64,000 nt of DNA, taken from NCBI GenBank assembly GCA_032718475.1, contig JAUCBJ010003061.1, positions 1-64,000 on the forward strand, in the 5' to 3' direction. This stretch comes from Nemertoderma westbladi. Lineage: Eukaryota > Xenacoelomorpha > Nemertodermatida > Nemertodermatidae. Position numbers and translations under genes: made by a program. The stretch's first letter is position 1, and each line of letters opens with the position of its first letter. The notes under the pieces were generated by a model. It saw only the letters and a program-made list of their open reading frames with translations. It was not told the origin of the DNA and made no database searches. This document shows, piece by piece, positions 52,468 to 64,000 of the stretch.

Positions 52468-53768
52468 TCATTGGTGAACCGTTCCCGGGTATTCAGGGTT
52501 TGATATATCGTATATTCTTACCAACCTGGGATTGTTGAGTTCCGGTATACAGTAAATAACACCGCTTTCATCTTTCCAAATTGTTGCGTGTTCTGAACCG
52601 GGTAGGCCTACGTTGAAACATTCAATCCAGTTTTCTTTACCACTTGTATCCACTCTCTCGTACGTTTTAGCCGTCGAAGTTTTATATCCGATACGGTATA
52701 AGTGCTCGACTGCATTATTACTATCAGCTGTAAGTTCTGCTACAACTTCTACCGACTTTTTACTGACTTTGTACGGCGAAAACGTCTCCCCATTTTCTTT
52801 TTTCAATGCGACGCCTTTATCCAGACCCCACGCATATCCTACTTTCTTGAGGGTGCAATTTCCTTCTTTGAATGGGCATTCTTTTTCACTTAGCCACAAT
52901 CCATTGAGTGACCTATCGAGGCTGGTGAGAAATAATATTGTACTATTTCAAAAATATGTCACACAAACTCCTTGAAACCTTGAAACTACAGTATCTTTTG
53001 AAATTAGTTTAAGAGGAAAAATTTTTTACTATTTTTGAAATTCTTAAAATTAATTTATAAAGAACTACATACAACATGCCAAATTTGCTTTTTCGAGCGA
53101 CGATTATGTCATGTCGTGCAGCACACTTTCATGCTGCACACGATATATCATTTGTTTTGTTTTACGATTCAGCATACTAACCTTCCAGAAAAACCAGCGT
53201 GTATTCCCCATCCTCCTCCAGACATGACCTCACGACGAGAGTCACTACTGATCATTAGACACATCATAGCGCAAACATCTGATTCCGCTTCGAACGCTCC
53301 AATCACAGTGCGGTAATAAGAGAATCTACTACCCTTCATACTATCATCCTTTACAGATATCAGTCTGCCCAATTGACATCGTTTCCCCAACATCCATTCT
53401 GCGCATCGCTCTCCTTTTAACGGGAGACTTTTAACTGGACATCTGTGTTTATTCCATCTGTCTGGGCTAATCATTGCAGTGTCGTTACTCCAATAACCCT
53501 CCGGTGGACTTATTATTTGGCATTTATACAGTGTAAACATATTGCCTGGCTTACGCGGTCTACCAATTGTAATGTCCACCGTTTGTTTCTTCGCTTTCTT
53601 GAAACCGTCGCACGAGGAATTGGCGCTCAAAGAGACCACCGGATCATAGTGGTTATCGACGTCGACATCAGCGTTGCAGATATGCATCGAACTGGTTATC
53701 TCTAATCGTTGCCAAGCAATTATTATCAAGCTTGTCCATATGATGATACTCAGAGTTAATATTGCCAT
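52468..53768 (-). CDS. Two-exon gene for a cysteine-rich secreted or membrane-anchored protein
   Basis: Exon 1 runs 53768 down to 53182 from an ATG in a good context (AAAATGG). Exon 2 runs 52921 down to 52468, ending at a stop. The 260-bp intron (53181-52922) has a donor GAAG|GTTAGT and an acceptor TTTCTCACCAG, and the join keeps the frame (Ser codon split AG/C). The product is about 346 aa: a hydrophobic segment (MAILTLSIIIWTSLIIIAW), then an extracellular-looking region with 12 cysteines and N-glycosylation sites (NSS, NDT, NCT). I do not recognise a domain. It has no link to a transposon, so it is the best host-gene candidate. An extra upstream or downstream exon cannot be excluded. Confidence 0.65.
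52922..53181 (-). other. Intron of the two-exon gene
   Basis: GT-AG intron on the minus strand with a T-rich tract before the acceptor (ATTATTTCTCACCAG). Its AT-rich composition contrasts with both exons. Confidence 0.6.
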
Positions 53769-54163
53769 TTTTAACAACTTACGAGCAATTTTGTAACTTT
53801 TAAGTAATATTTAATTGGCCTACTTAAGGCTGCGTGTTAAAGCTTTTGCGACTAAAATGGACATTTAATTAGCGATAAGCATGTCTACTTCAAACTCAAT
53901 TGACTACCTACCTACCTAATGGTGCTACTGTACAGTGTACACGTCTAACTATGTACCATCTTCGTATTTTGTGTATTTCATAATCTAGCATTATATAATT
54001 TGCGAAATAATAATGCTGCTGGTTTTGCTACCAATGTCAGGAAATGAATCAGAATTCCTTTTTATCCATAATGTAAAATATTGTTGCAGCTTGTTTTTTT
54101 TCTAGTGCTTAGACTGTACTTATTGTAATTTTCGTTTTGGACTGCGAAGCAAAGTCTTCAATG

Positions 54164-54234
54164 ACGCCCAGATGGGATCGAACTGGTGACCTCCAGTTTG
54201 GAAGTCTGACGCTCTAACAACAGCGATAGCTACC
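54164..54234 (-). other. tRNA-derived segment, resembling tRNA-Gly(TCC)
   Basis: The minus strand reads GGTAGCTATCGCTGTTGTTAG, then AGCGTCAGACTTCCAAACTGG and ACCAGTTCGATCCC. D-arm, anticodon loop CTTCCAA and box B are all visible. Stem mismatches suggest a pseudogene or SINE head. Confidence 0.5.
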
Positions 54235-54626
54235 TGATATCCTGAACGTATTATAATTTACGTCGTTATGACCTCACATCTGTCAATACCAAATATCTGT
54301 AGTCGGTTATTTCCAGGTCTTCAGTTATCTGACCTGATATTGGAGTGGTAAAGTGCCAGACTTTGGGGCCACTTGTTCCATACCGTCATTGCTATGCTCA
54401 ACAAAAATATAATAGGCCTTAACATGTAACTAACTCGGAGTGAACCCAAGCCGTGAAACACCTTGGTTGGATCCATTACTACATCATAATTGTATTCCTC
54501 AGACGGCGTCAAGACGCCGTGAAGGAACCGAAGTTAAAACAAACCGAAACAAATATTTTCACAGGCCATAAGCCACCGACTATTTTTACAAGATATTAAC
54601 TCTAAACCAATTTCGATCATAGTGCC

Positions 54627-54916
54627 TGTTTACGAATTTGGGTTTCCAGTTACGAATTTGAGTACCTGGTTACGAATGTGTTTTTCCGCGTTGCGAATCA
54701 ATGTGTTTGCTTACAAATATGAGCACCTTGTCAAGAATTGATGTCCCTGGTTACAATTTGTTACAATATGGTTGCAAATCTGAGCACGAGCACCCAGTTT
54801 CAAATCTGAGTTCCAGGTTATAAATTCAATAACCCAGTTACAAATCAGTAACAAGTACAAGTCAGTAACAAATCCAAGAATCCAGTATAAAATCTGTTAC
54901 AAATTTGAGCATCAGT
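54627..54916. repeat. Degenerate minisatellite
   Basis: About a dozen loose copies of a 20-25-base unit like CCAGTTACGAATTTGAGTAC, with spacing and sequence drifting along the array. Confidence 0.7.
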
Positions 54917-56332
54917 TAAACTTTTTATCTGCCATATACTACTACCTATACTAATATTGTAATTTGCACATGTTGAGCATTTATAATAAAAAATTGCTTC
55001 AAAATAGTGAACAAAGTTAGTTAGCAATCAATTGTAATATCTCATATTCTTATCCTAATAATTATTAAAGCAGTTAGGGCAACAGAAACCCTTTTTACAT
55101 AAAAATTATATTATACCTGATACCAAACACCACTTATAGTATTAATGTTACCAAAACATAATTAAACCTCCAAACTCTGATTTTAATTGAACATTGCAAC
55201 TATTAGTATAGTTTATTAATAGTACCCTACAGTTAACAGTACATATATGGCGAGTTAGAACTGCGAGTCATCAGTAAACTTAGGTGTAGGTTTCAGTGTG
55301 AGTGTCGGAAGCCAATATCAGAATATATAACTAAACTAGCCATAGTATAATTATAATTCTTCGCTGAGATGGGTTGCAGCTTCTGCTGCACGAAGGCCGA
55401 ACTCGTGTACACTCTATAACTAAAAAGTCATTAAATGAAAGTATATGAAATTCACTTGTTAAGGATTTGTTAAATGACATTCATGTAACAAGAACAGCAT
55501 ATATGGAGTCTGAGGCAAGTTCGAAATTAAAAATCCTATTTACAAGACTATTACAAATAAACCTTGTCGGTCAGCAGTAAGTAAACTAAACAATTGTCTA
55601 AACTATAAGGCGTGGGGCTAGCTGACTTTGTGGCTCGTCCCACATAATAAAAAATGAAACTTTGCTATGACAACACACTCGGTTCTTTTAAATTAGCGTG
55701 ATTCGAGTTTTATGCTCGCACCACTATTTGTAAGAAATGTTAAAACTTATCTTACAGTATGCCAATGTAGTAATGGTATTAAAATATAATTAAATTAATT
55801 TACACTATTAATGCTTCAGCTAAAAAATGATGCTAATCCTATGTAATAATAAAAATAAGAATATTATTTTTAAGAACATTCTACATATATCCTATACAAA
55901 ATAATCAGCCCAATGATTCGTGGAATAATAATATAATCCTACTGCAGTGGTATATTTTATTTTGTTTATTGACAACTCAACTATTTTCTGTCTATCCCTG
56001 AGAGCTGATAAAGGATGTGTAGACTCAGCCAGCAGCCAGCAGCAGGAGGTGTGTTGTCAAGAAATTCTGCATTGATGGAATTCTATCTCAGGCAGCCCTG
56101 CACTAAACCATTCCTACACAGCTAGTTGCTGCAGCAGCTCAGGGAGGAGTTGTTACTTTACCATTGCTTTTAATTTCGCGACAAAATAATTTCAAAAAAC
56201 GAAATATATCGAATACCACACATAGAATCGATCTGATATTTTGTAACGCGATTATGAACCACCAAAGCAATTTACTTTTAAAATTTCAACAAAGTCGCCG
56301 GGCAGGAAGTGCCTGAACCTTGATAATTATCA

Positions 56333-56410
56333 GTCAGTCAGTCAGTCAGTGTTATATATCCTGAGATTTTTACAGTAAGTATCCCGCAGATTTTTACAGT
56401 AAGTATCCCG
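56333..56410 (+). repeat. GTCA microsatellite and short direct duplication
   Basis: (GTCA)n at about 56333-56349 is followed by two copies of GATTTTTACAGTAAGTATCCC. Confidence 0.8.
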
Positions 56411-56423
56411 CCTGTCGAGCGGG

Positions 56424-57871
56424 CTCCTATAAACCTCCGCCTATAAAACGCTTTGGAATTAATGATATATATGAAACAAATGATATTGGCTCTTTGGATT
56501 CTGCAAAACGAAGTGAATTAAATAATTGGAAGAAATATGAAGTATATGAGGAAGTAGAAAACACGGATTTAATTGTCCCTGAGGTCATTACTAAATGGGT
56601 TATTACTGAGAAGGTTGATATGAAGGAAATATTTACAAAAAAGCAAGACTTGTAATTCGTGGGTTTCAGGATACCAAATCTTGATTCCTTGAAGGTAGTT
56701 TTATCAGTCATGCCATCTTTAGGATTTATACCCCATTTATTGGATATAAAAGCAGCATTCTTGCAGGGCAATGAGTTGCAACGAGATGTATATGTAAAGC
56801 CACCTAAAGAAGCTGAAACTGATAAGTACTGGAAGTTATTGAAGTGTGCTTATGGGTTGGTTGATGCATGAGGTACAACAGGATAGATGGCATTTTGAAA
56901 GGCCTTGGAATGTTCGGTCTAAATGTGATAGTGCTGTCTATTATTTCATAAGGAATAGCTCTGGTATTGGAATAATGGTTATTTATGTTGATGATATTTT
57001 ACATGGTGGTACACCTGATTTTCACCAGAATGTGATTGTGGAGCTTAAAAAGTTATTAGTGATTGGAACTGAAAAGAGTGACAATTTTAAATTTACTGGT
57101 TTACAGATTCAAACAATCACTTATGATGATCGTTTTGACATAATTTATTCACAGCCTAATTATTTAGACAATGTTCAGCCGGTTAAAATAGAAAATGAAT
57201 CTGATTTGCAGGATTCAGCTAAAGAATGTGAGCATCAATATCGATCATTACTTGGATCATTGCAATGGCTAGGAAATTCTACCCGGCCTGATATTCTTTA
57301 TGGTGTATCAGCACTTCTTGGATATGCGACCTATATAAAAGTGAAACATGTGAAGGCAGCTTACTACTCCGCAAAGCAAAGTCACTAGAACCAGTAGAAA
57401 TTTTGTGTAAACCTATTAATTTGAACAACTGTTTGATTGAAACATATGTTGATGCAGGTTTTGCAAACTTAGAAGATGTTCATTCACAAGCTGGGTTTAT
57501 AAACTTTATTACTGATAGTGGAGCTTCTGATCGCACTAATGTGCTTATATGGCATTCTAATCGCATTCCAACGTGTTTGCTGGTCAACGTTTGGGGCAGA
57601 GCTTTTGGCAGCTGGCTCAGGTGTAGATTATTCGATGTTTGTTAAATCATTTCTAAAGGAATTACACATTGACGTAAAAACTGTCAAGCTATATACAGGT
57701 AGTAAAGGTCTATATGATAACCTCCGTACAGTTATAAATGAACCTACTGAAAAGCGCATGAAAGTTGAACTAGCAACTATTCGACAATCCATGATGAATG
57801 ATGGTGTTGAATTATACATTATTGAATCAAAACAAAATTTATCTGATGTTTTAACAAAAGAATGGTTTTGA
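56424..57871 (+). pseudogene. Ty1/copia RT and RNase H remnant
   Basis: Starts with KPPPIKRFGINDIYE, then a broken KARLVIRGFQ block. RT carries LLDIKAAFLQGNELQRDVYV (motif A), KLLKCAYGLVDA and GIMVIYVDDILHGG (YVDD intact). LLGSLQWLGNSTRPDILYGV leads into RNase H: LIETYVDAGFANLEDVHSQA, FGAELLAAGSG, ESKQNLSDVLTKEWF. At least four frame changes. Gag, integrase and LTRs were not found. It is a relic of a Pseudoviridae-like element. Confidence 0.88.
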
Positions 57872-58040
57872 ACTTATTGCACCTGCTTCTGCTATGTCCG
57901 GGACATAAGCACAGGAAACATACTCTAAGTGTACTAGTGGTTTCTCTTCATTTTTCGAGTCAGCCAGCGTAGGTTACTGATTTAATAATTGGTTTAAGAG
58001 TTTTTACATCAGTGTGTATTGCGTTTTGAGTTTTTACAGT
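57872..58040. other. Short spacer
   Basis: No LTR or recognisable repeat at the end of the copia remnant. Confidence 0.5.
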
Positions 58041-58636
58041 TCAGATGGGGGTACAGTCACATGAGGGTCTATCAGATTGACCTTTGCGCCTAGGGGATGG
58101 AGATCTAGGGTCCTTTCGCTGTTGTGTCGTATGCTTAGTATTATCCGTTATATGATAGGAACTCTCACTTCCCTCTGATTCTTCTTCACATGTGGATAAA
58201 TCTGTTTGAAATACTCGTTCCCGATGTTTAGTTGGAGGATTTTTGTCGAGTTTCGGGTCTACGTTGCGCTCACAGCGCTGAGTAATCATAAGTAATGAGG
58301 TTTCATAATCGAGGTATTCTAAGAAGTCCTTCATGCCTGGAGCTGGTTTGTTACAGAGTTGTGCATTCAGTACATTGCGGTCCCATCATGTGGATACACA
58401 CTGCCTTTGGGGAGAGCTGCAGAAATCATACCAACGACGACCGGGGTGTCATAATATTCATGTTTATCCAGCCAATCTAGATGTCTGCAGATTTCTTTGA
58501 TCTCGTCCACAAATTCAATCATTTCAGTGGTTATCACACGTTTACGATTAACCAACTTTCGATACAGATATTGAGCTATAGACGCTTCGTTTCCGTACCT
58601 AGCGTGTAACAGTTTCCATAATTCTGTGGGTGTCAC
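58041..58636 (-). pseudogene. BEL/Pao Gag fragment
   Basis: The minus strand reads ELWKLLHARYGNEASIAQYLY, EFVDEIKEICRHLDWLDKHE and VVVGMISAALPKGSV. It matches the capsid part of the giant element Gag (residues about 840-920; IRYGNKDNIAKYLY, EICRQLDWLGKSHE), but diverged. It continues into a Ser/Glu/Lys-rich tail (58041-58334). A frame change lies near 58370. The LINE copy 2 cuts it off at 58637. Confidence 0.82.
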
Positions 58637-59005
58637 GTCAGGTCAGGTATTCTAGGTCATTGATCAAGAAAACTTGCCACCTCCATGCAGCATAAAGGAG
58701 GTGCCACCTGTAGCTGCATAGACCCTCTTACTAGGGCAAATCTGGTCCTGTAACTAGGACCCCCTTCGTTCTGGGATAAGGACGCCCTTGGTCCTGGATT
58801 AAAGACCCATATACTTGGCTGCAGGGGTATATGGCCTGGCCAGGCAGATGGTGATCTACCAATGGCTGGTCAGGAGTAGAGTGTTCTCATGTCCACTCTG
58901 AGTGCACTTTACTGCGACCTGCATCTGGCAGCAGGGGTACAGGGCATGACCCAGCAGATGAGCTGCACAGCCAATGGTGGGTCATGTGCGCCAAAGTAGA
59001 TATGG

Positions 59006-60157
59006 GTGATGGGCCTCGTATCTGACTCCACTGCGACACCCACCCTGTGGAATGGCAAACCAGGGTGTGGTATTGCCCCGAGAGCTGACACGGCAAAAAA
59101 GCACCCCACAACCCCCACTATGGATTACATTAGTAATGCGGAGGTCCAGCCACTAGAGGCCAGTAGAATGACTGGACACAATCGGCCTCACAGGCGTCAG
59201 TTATCTCCTGACCGGCTGCCTGTCTCACCCCCTACTGGAGAGAGAGCGGCAAACAATTCTTTGAGTCCCTTTCCTGATGACCTTTCTGGCCCAAACCCTG
59301 GGTCACCAGGGAGGCCTGATTGTGAGGGGGAGAGGGATTCTGGAGTTGGAGGCTACTCTCATGTTCCACCCCGACCAACAAAGCCATTGGTGAATCTGAG
59401 TCAAGTCACTAGACTAGCCTCAGTAAACACCCTAACACTCGGGTTCCCAATGCGACAAGGTGAGCTGACTGCCTTGGCAGATAAGCTTTCTCTTAGTGCA
59501 GTGGGTGTTCAAGAGCACCGAATGCAAACTGGACAGACTAATGAGGTTCTGATTAAGGACATGGGGGGTGGTTGGCGACTCGCCCTCGCTTCAGCATATG
59601 ATAGTGGCAATGGTGGAATTGGTCTATTGATGAATCCAACTGCACATGCAGCATTGGACAAAATATACCACATCTCTAACCGCATCATCCGTTGCCACTT
59701 CTCATGTTCTGGAAGACTGGCTAAGAAGTTTCCTAAGGTGGTTCTGATTGTGTGCTACTCTCCAACTAGTGTTGCGCCTGTAGAGGAGGTGGAAAATTTC
59801 TACCAGAATCTACAAGCAGCTACTGATGGAGTGGATCAGCATGCATTCTTAACATTCCTGGGAGACTTTAATGCAAGTCTGCATCAATCACCTACATCAC
59901 CCTGGGTCTATAGCAATAGTGTTAACCGAAATTCCGTCCATCTTCAGGATTTTATCTCTGGAAATGGATTGTTTTCGGCTGGAACCCAGTTCAAGAAGCG
60001 AACTGGAAAGCTATGGACTCATAGTGGACCCAGTGGTCACAAGTCCCAGATAGATAATATCCTGTTTCGTAGGAAATACAGGAGCTCTATACAAGACTGT
60101 AATGCATTTACACTACGACCCTTCTCCAGTGATCACCACTTATTGTGGCCAAGGTAA
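59006..60157 (+). pseudogene. LINE copy 2: APE endonuclease
   Basis: A Pro/Ser/Arg-rich N-terminus (about 130 residues) leads to LSAVGVQEHRMQTGQ (Glu), WRLALASAYDSGNGGIGLLM, VLIVCYSPTSVAPVEEV, FLGDFNASLHQSPTSPW (GDFNA) and QIDNILFRRKYRSS, ending with FSSDHHL (SDH). All endonuclease motifs are present. The frame breaks at about 60140, where copy 1 has one more base (CACCGCCTT against CACCACTT). Confidence 0.92.
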
Positions 60158-61303
60158 GACTTAGTCTGCGTGCTAGCAGAACAACGAAATCTGCCTTGCT
60201 GCGGCATGACTGGTCCTCTCTGTTGCAACAGCCAAGTGTGAGATCCCGCTTCACACTACAGCTGAGCAACAGGTATGAGGTTCTTGCCTCTGAGGTGGCA
60301 GATCACTGTGAGGGCTATACTGCTTTCACAGAGGCAGTTAAGTTAGCAGCTGCAGAAACAGTTCCTGTATACCCTCGAAACAGGAAACGGGCCCCCTGGA
60401 CTGACAACAAAATTCAGAAGTGCCGAAATGACCTCTACAAGGCGCAGAAAGAGTCCCGACTCAAACAGACTATAGCGGCCAAGAATGCAGTTAAGGCTGC
60501 ATCTAGGTCCCTGAACAGGCAGTACTCTGTTACTTTACAGGAGCTAATAAACCAACAGGTTGATGCCATCAATGATGCTGACGACAGCAGGCAATCATCC
60601 CAGGCATGGAGATCGATCAACTTGCTTGCTGGTCGAAAAAGCCAACCAACCACCAAGGTTAATCACAACGGCTGAATCACCAGCCGATCGCCTCAATGGT
60701 TGGAAGGCCCACTTTGAAAAGCTCCTCAATAATGACAGGGTATTGCCTGATAACTTTATAGAAGTAAAAGTGTCTGAGTCTGTACTCCCAGATATTCCCA
60801 TTGGTGATATATCCTTTGCAGAAGTGAAGGCTGCTGCAAAGAGCATTAAGACCAATCGTGCCAGTGGAGTAGATGGTGTTCCCCCTGAGGTCTTTAAAAT
60901 ACCCGAGTGTTTAAAGCTTATCTATCCCATCATAGTAGACATGTACCAAACAACAAGAGTCCCACAAGAAATGAAAACAAATAAGTTGGTGCCAGTTTCC
61001 AAGAAGGGCAACCTAACACGCTATGGTTCTTTTCGGAGAATCTCATTGATCTCGATTGCTGCAAAGCTATACAATAGAATTCTATTAAATCGTATCAGGG
61101 ATCCCATTGAGAGACTGCTCTGTGGAAATCAGAATGGGTTCCTTAAAGGTCGTGGAACCATGGAGCCCATTTTGGCACTTATAAGGATAATTGAAGAGTT
61201 ATCAAAAAAGAAAGACAGGCATCTGGCTGTTATCTTTGTTGACTTCTTCAAGGCCTTTGATTCAGTCTCTCGCTCACGTATGTTCAGCATACTTTCATTA
61301 TAA
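60145..61303 (+). pseudogene. LINE copy 2: linker and N-terminal reverse transcriptase
   Basis: 60145-60675 is a basic linker (RNRKRAPWTDNKIQKCRNDL). After a frame change near 60650, reading continues with AAAKSIKTNRASGVDGVPPE, TNKLVPVSKKGNLTRYGSFR, RGTMEPILALIRIIEELSKK and LAVIFVDFFKAFDSVSR (motif A, Asp present). A TAA (61301-61303) or frame change separates it from the next part. Copy 1 lacks most of this. Confidence 0.88.
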
Positions 61304-62342
61304 GGGATTCCTGATGAAATTATTGCAGCAATCAGATCAGATCAGATCATTTGTGTCTACTGTTGATGGTGACACAGAACCATTTGAAGTGTTATGGGGC
61401 GTCCTCCAGGGAAACACACTTGCACCATTCTTGTTCGTAATTGTTGTTGACTATGTTCTATGCATGTCCTTAGATCATCATAATGATGATGGGGTGATAA
61501 TAACTCCACCTACTGGCTCCAGAAGTCCAGGAAATCCTGCCAAGTACCTAACTGATCTAGACTTTGCTGATGACTTAGGAGTACTCTCAGAATCACTAGA
61601 GGGAGCCCAACGGCTCCTCAGCTCATTAGAACATGCTGCTTCTAGTGTTGGTCTTTTTATTAATTCCAGAAAGACCAAAATTTTGACAGTTAACTTTGAA
61701 AGTCCTCAGCAAGTCTCTGATCGGATGAGCATAAGCTCAAAAGATGGTATGCTTGAGCATGTGGATGACTTCTGTTACCTGGGATCATGGATCCGGAAGT
61801 CAGGTGAGGACCTTCGAATACGTAAGGGAAAGGCATGGGCAGCCTTGAATAGGCTTTCCAGGATTTGGAAGTCACCGAGAATTAATCGGAAACTTAAGAT
61901 CCGATTATTTAGAGCAGCAGTAGTTCCAGTACTCCTCTATGGTAGTCCATGCTGGGCTCTAACTGCTGAGGACACCAAATCTCTGGATGGCACATTCACA
62001 AGAATGCTACGCCGGGTTCATTGTGTCAAGTACAATGCACACATCTCCAACCAGACACTATATAACATTGGAGGTGTCTCATTGGATCCCCCAAGCTTGA
62101 CACTAGAACAAAATCGCCTCCGCTTTGCAGGACATTGCTTTCGCCGTGAGGACCAGCCAGTGCATAATCTTGTACTTTGGCAGCCTCATGGAGTGAATAA
62201 GCATGGTGGACAGCCCATGACTTTCTTGAGACGCATCTTAAAGGACACTGGGCTTGAAGATGCGGATGATCTAGCAAATGTCATGGGTGATAGGGAGTTG
62301 TGGCGGTTCATTTTTGTCGATAAGCCGGCACAGCATTCTTAA
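61304..62342 (+). pseudogene. LINE copy 2: C-terminal reverse transcriptase
   Basis: WGVLQGNTLAPFLFVIVVDY (motif B), KYLTDLDFADDLGVLSE (motif C, FADD), CYLGSWIRKSGEDLRIR, LLYGSPCWALTAED and a C-terminal RLRFAGHCFRREDQP and VMGDRELWRFIF. The domain is intact within this frame. The FADD and the HxFxRRED-type C-terminus occur in many invertebrate APE LINEs; clade not assigned. Confidence 0.92.
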
Positions 62343-62393
62343 AAATGCAGCTGCAATGCAGCATGCCGATCCTAGTAGTAGTAGTAGTAGTAG

Positions 62394-63435
62394 GTCATAT
62401 TATGCAGAAATAAATGAACTAAAACATCATTTATAAGAGAAAGGAGAAAGTAAAATCGGAAAAATAGTAAATGTGAAACAATCTAAATATTTTTAGTGAA
62501 ATTATGTTTATTAAAAATCGAGAAAGTTGTAGTAATTAAGATGCTTACCATATTATGATTAGTTCCAGAAAGAAAAGAAAATATATCTAATGTTAGAGTT
62601 AACGGACAATAAAATTAATTTGTATATTTTATTGTAGTACCGGTGCTGGGTTGGAAGTCTGTTAGTTTAGTTTAGGTGTTTGTTGTGTGTACCATACTGC
62701 TTACTGCCTAAGTGTATAGGCCTAAAAAATATATCTATTAATATAAAGTATAACAGAAATATTTTTTAGTGAATTGCTGAATTGTATTTGTATTATTATA
62801 TTATAACAGTGATATAAAAGATAAAGCCTGAAGTTAGGTTCAACATTATTCATAAAATTCGTGATTATTTTTATTGTTATTTATAATAAATATTAGTGAT
62901 TATTATAAGTAAAAATATTATATTTTTGTTTTTACGATTAAATACGCCAGCGCGTTCGTACAGTATGCAATAAATATACGATGACGCAGATAGTTTAAAT
63001 CGATATTTTAAAATTATAAAAAAAGCTACCGAGTTGTTAAGAGCTTCCCACGTTCGTCTGAACTCCAATCAATCAATCATTTTAATTTCTAAGTGTTTCA
63101 CCCACCACCAGATACGTTTAATTGCACTACAATAATAATATTATAATTATAGACGTGGCCAGTGTGTGTGATGGATGATAGAACGAGGAAATGGAGGCAA
63201 CACAGAAGCCGGAGCTAGAAGGTTGTTGCCTCTAGGGTGTTACGTGTTAGTAGTGATTATGTGATAAGTGACAAGGATAAGAATATGAGTGAGGCAGAGG
63301 CGCCGAAAAGTTGTTAGAGTGAGTAGAGTTTTATATTAATCGAGAACGTGAAAAAACAAGATACACAGACTTTACTAATCAATATATTTGTGCCTTAATT
63401 AAAAGGATGTGTAACTTCCGAGCAAACCGTAAATC
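62394..63435. other. Noncoding stretch
   Basis: AT-rich DNA with no convincing ORF or repeat. 62877-63068 is open on the minus strand but very AT-rich. Confidence 0.55.
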
Positions 63436-64000
63436 TTAATCATTATCAAAGTTTTTGAGTAAGTGCCTTTTGATACAGGCTGAAAACTGATGCATGGTTG
63501 GCTGATTCTTTATTGAAAAATCAATACAGTTCCATATATGAGGCCCCGTGTATTGAATCGACATCTGGCTGCAGGCTGTCTGGAAACGTGGGATGAAAAA
63601 ATTCAAGTTTGATACGCTCCTAGTTGAATACGTGTGCGAAATGTTTGACCTTTTAAATAGGTTTTTAAGCTCTTCTGGCAAATTTCCATGATATGCATCG
63701 TACATAAATTTGCCTACTTGTAGTTTATATAACTCCTGTATTGGTAAGATGTCTCTAGCTTACTGTATAAAGGTAGCCAATGGTCATCCCATTTACTGAA
63801 TGTAATTGCATGCACTATTTTATTTATTTTGATACTATTTATTATTGTGATTATTTATGTAAGTATCATAAGTACTACCCCATAAGACTAAACCGTAAGT
63901 AACCTTAGAGTATTCCAAGCTGTAAAAAAGGGACTTCAAAATAAAAAGAGATAGTTTGTAATGTATCCTAAAAAACAACCCAACTAATTTAGATATACTA
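63436..64000 (-). pseudogene. LINE reverse transcriptase C-terminal fragment, runs off the window
   Basis: The minus strand, from the window end, reads YSKVTYGLVLWGSTYDTY, then ELYKLQVGKFMYDAYHGNLP, HTYSTRSVSNLNFFIPRF and SIQYTGPHIWNCIDFS, ending at a stop (63436-63438). These are the blocks after the catalytic core in Jockey/CR1-like LINEs. Frame changes near 63710 and 63800. The main RT lies beyond the window, if present. Confidence 0.8.

Larger units (their letters stand above)
53778..56423. other. Noncoding stretch
   Basis: 2.6 kb upstream of the two-exon gene. It holds a tRNA-like segment (54164-54234), a degenerate minisatellite (54627-54916) and short repeats before the copia remnant. 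The rest is AT-rich and shows nothing recognisable. Confidence 0.6.
58637..62393 (+). mobile_element. APE-type LINE, copy 2, near full-length
   Basis: From GTCAGGTCAGG to a (TAG)7 tail (62373-62393), 3.76 kb. It has a 5' noncoding part (58637-59005), an endonuclease, RT and C-terminal domains. It has about three frame changes and is the more complete of the two copies. It gives the reference for the deletion in copy 1. Both copies begin at the same base, so this is probably the true 5' end. Target duplication not clear. Confidence 0.92.

Overview
The window is a repeat-dense stretch of a metazoan genome, most likely a marine invertebrate. I infer this from AT-rich spacers, intron-containing coding sequence, and the coexistence of BEL/Pao, Ty3, Ty1/copia, APE-type LINE, RLE-type LINE and hAT-type remnants. 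I cannot name the species. Almost everything readable is mobile-element sequence; one two-exon secreted-protein gene (52468-53768, minus) is the best candidate for a host gene.

Layout. 1-4661 plus 12766-12862 is a large foldback repeat. Its two arms (about 1.5 kb) carry tRNA-like segments and TATA boxes pointing inward around a core that resembles the LTR of the giant element further right. A complete but broken BEL/Pao element (4662-12765, minus) sits inside the right arm with a CATAT target duplication. 13005-13330 is a LINE endonuclease fragment. 15770-18696 and 58637-62393 are two copies of one APE-type LINE ending in (TAG)n. 19431-23270 is a decayed restriction-endonuclease-type (RLE) LINE with a Ulp1-like protease domain in front of its reverse transcriptase. 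23271-27013 is mostly AT-rich noncoding DNA with a transposase-like remnant.

27018-51166 is a Ty3 element of CsRn1 type (short LTRs, tRNA-Trp-like primer site, GTAT duplication). Its protease is split by a 19.6-kb LTR element (28207-47833, CAGCA duplication, 1238-bp LTRs with about seven differences). This giant element encodes a BEL/Pao Gag-Pol but also has a 3.1-kb leader and a 4.7-kb region after pol. That region holds intact unrelated ORFs (125 aa, 443 aa with a CCHC knuckle, and a basic C-terminal ORF) plus a UUCG hairpin. The leader also carries an 871-bp hAT-type MITE with an 8-bp duplication.

Right side. 51167-52467 holds another copy of the tRNA-like repeat end, followed by the two-exon gene. 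After 2.6 kb of noncoding DNA come a Ty1/copia RT/RNase H remnant (56424-57871), a BEL gag fragment (58041-58636, minus), LINE copy 2, and the C-terminal end of another LINE reverse transcriptase (63436 to the end, minus).

Relative ages. LTR divergence fits the nesting order: the Ty3 LTRs differ by about 3%, the BEL LTRs by about 1.4%, and the giant element's LTRs by about 0.6%. The most unusual object is the giant BEL-related element with its extra genes.
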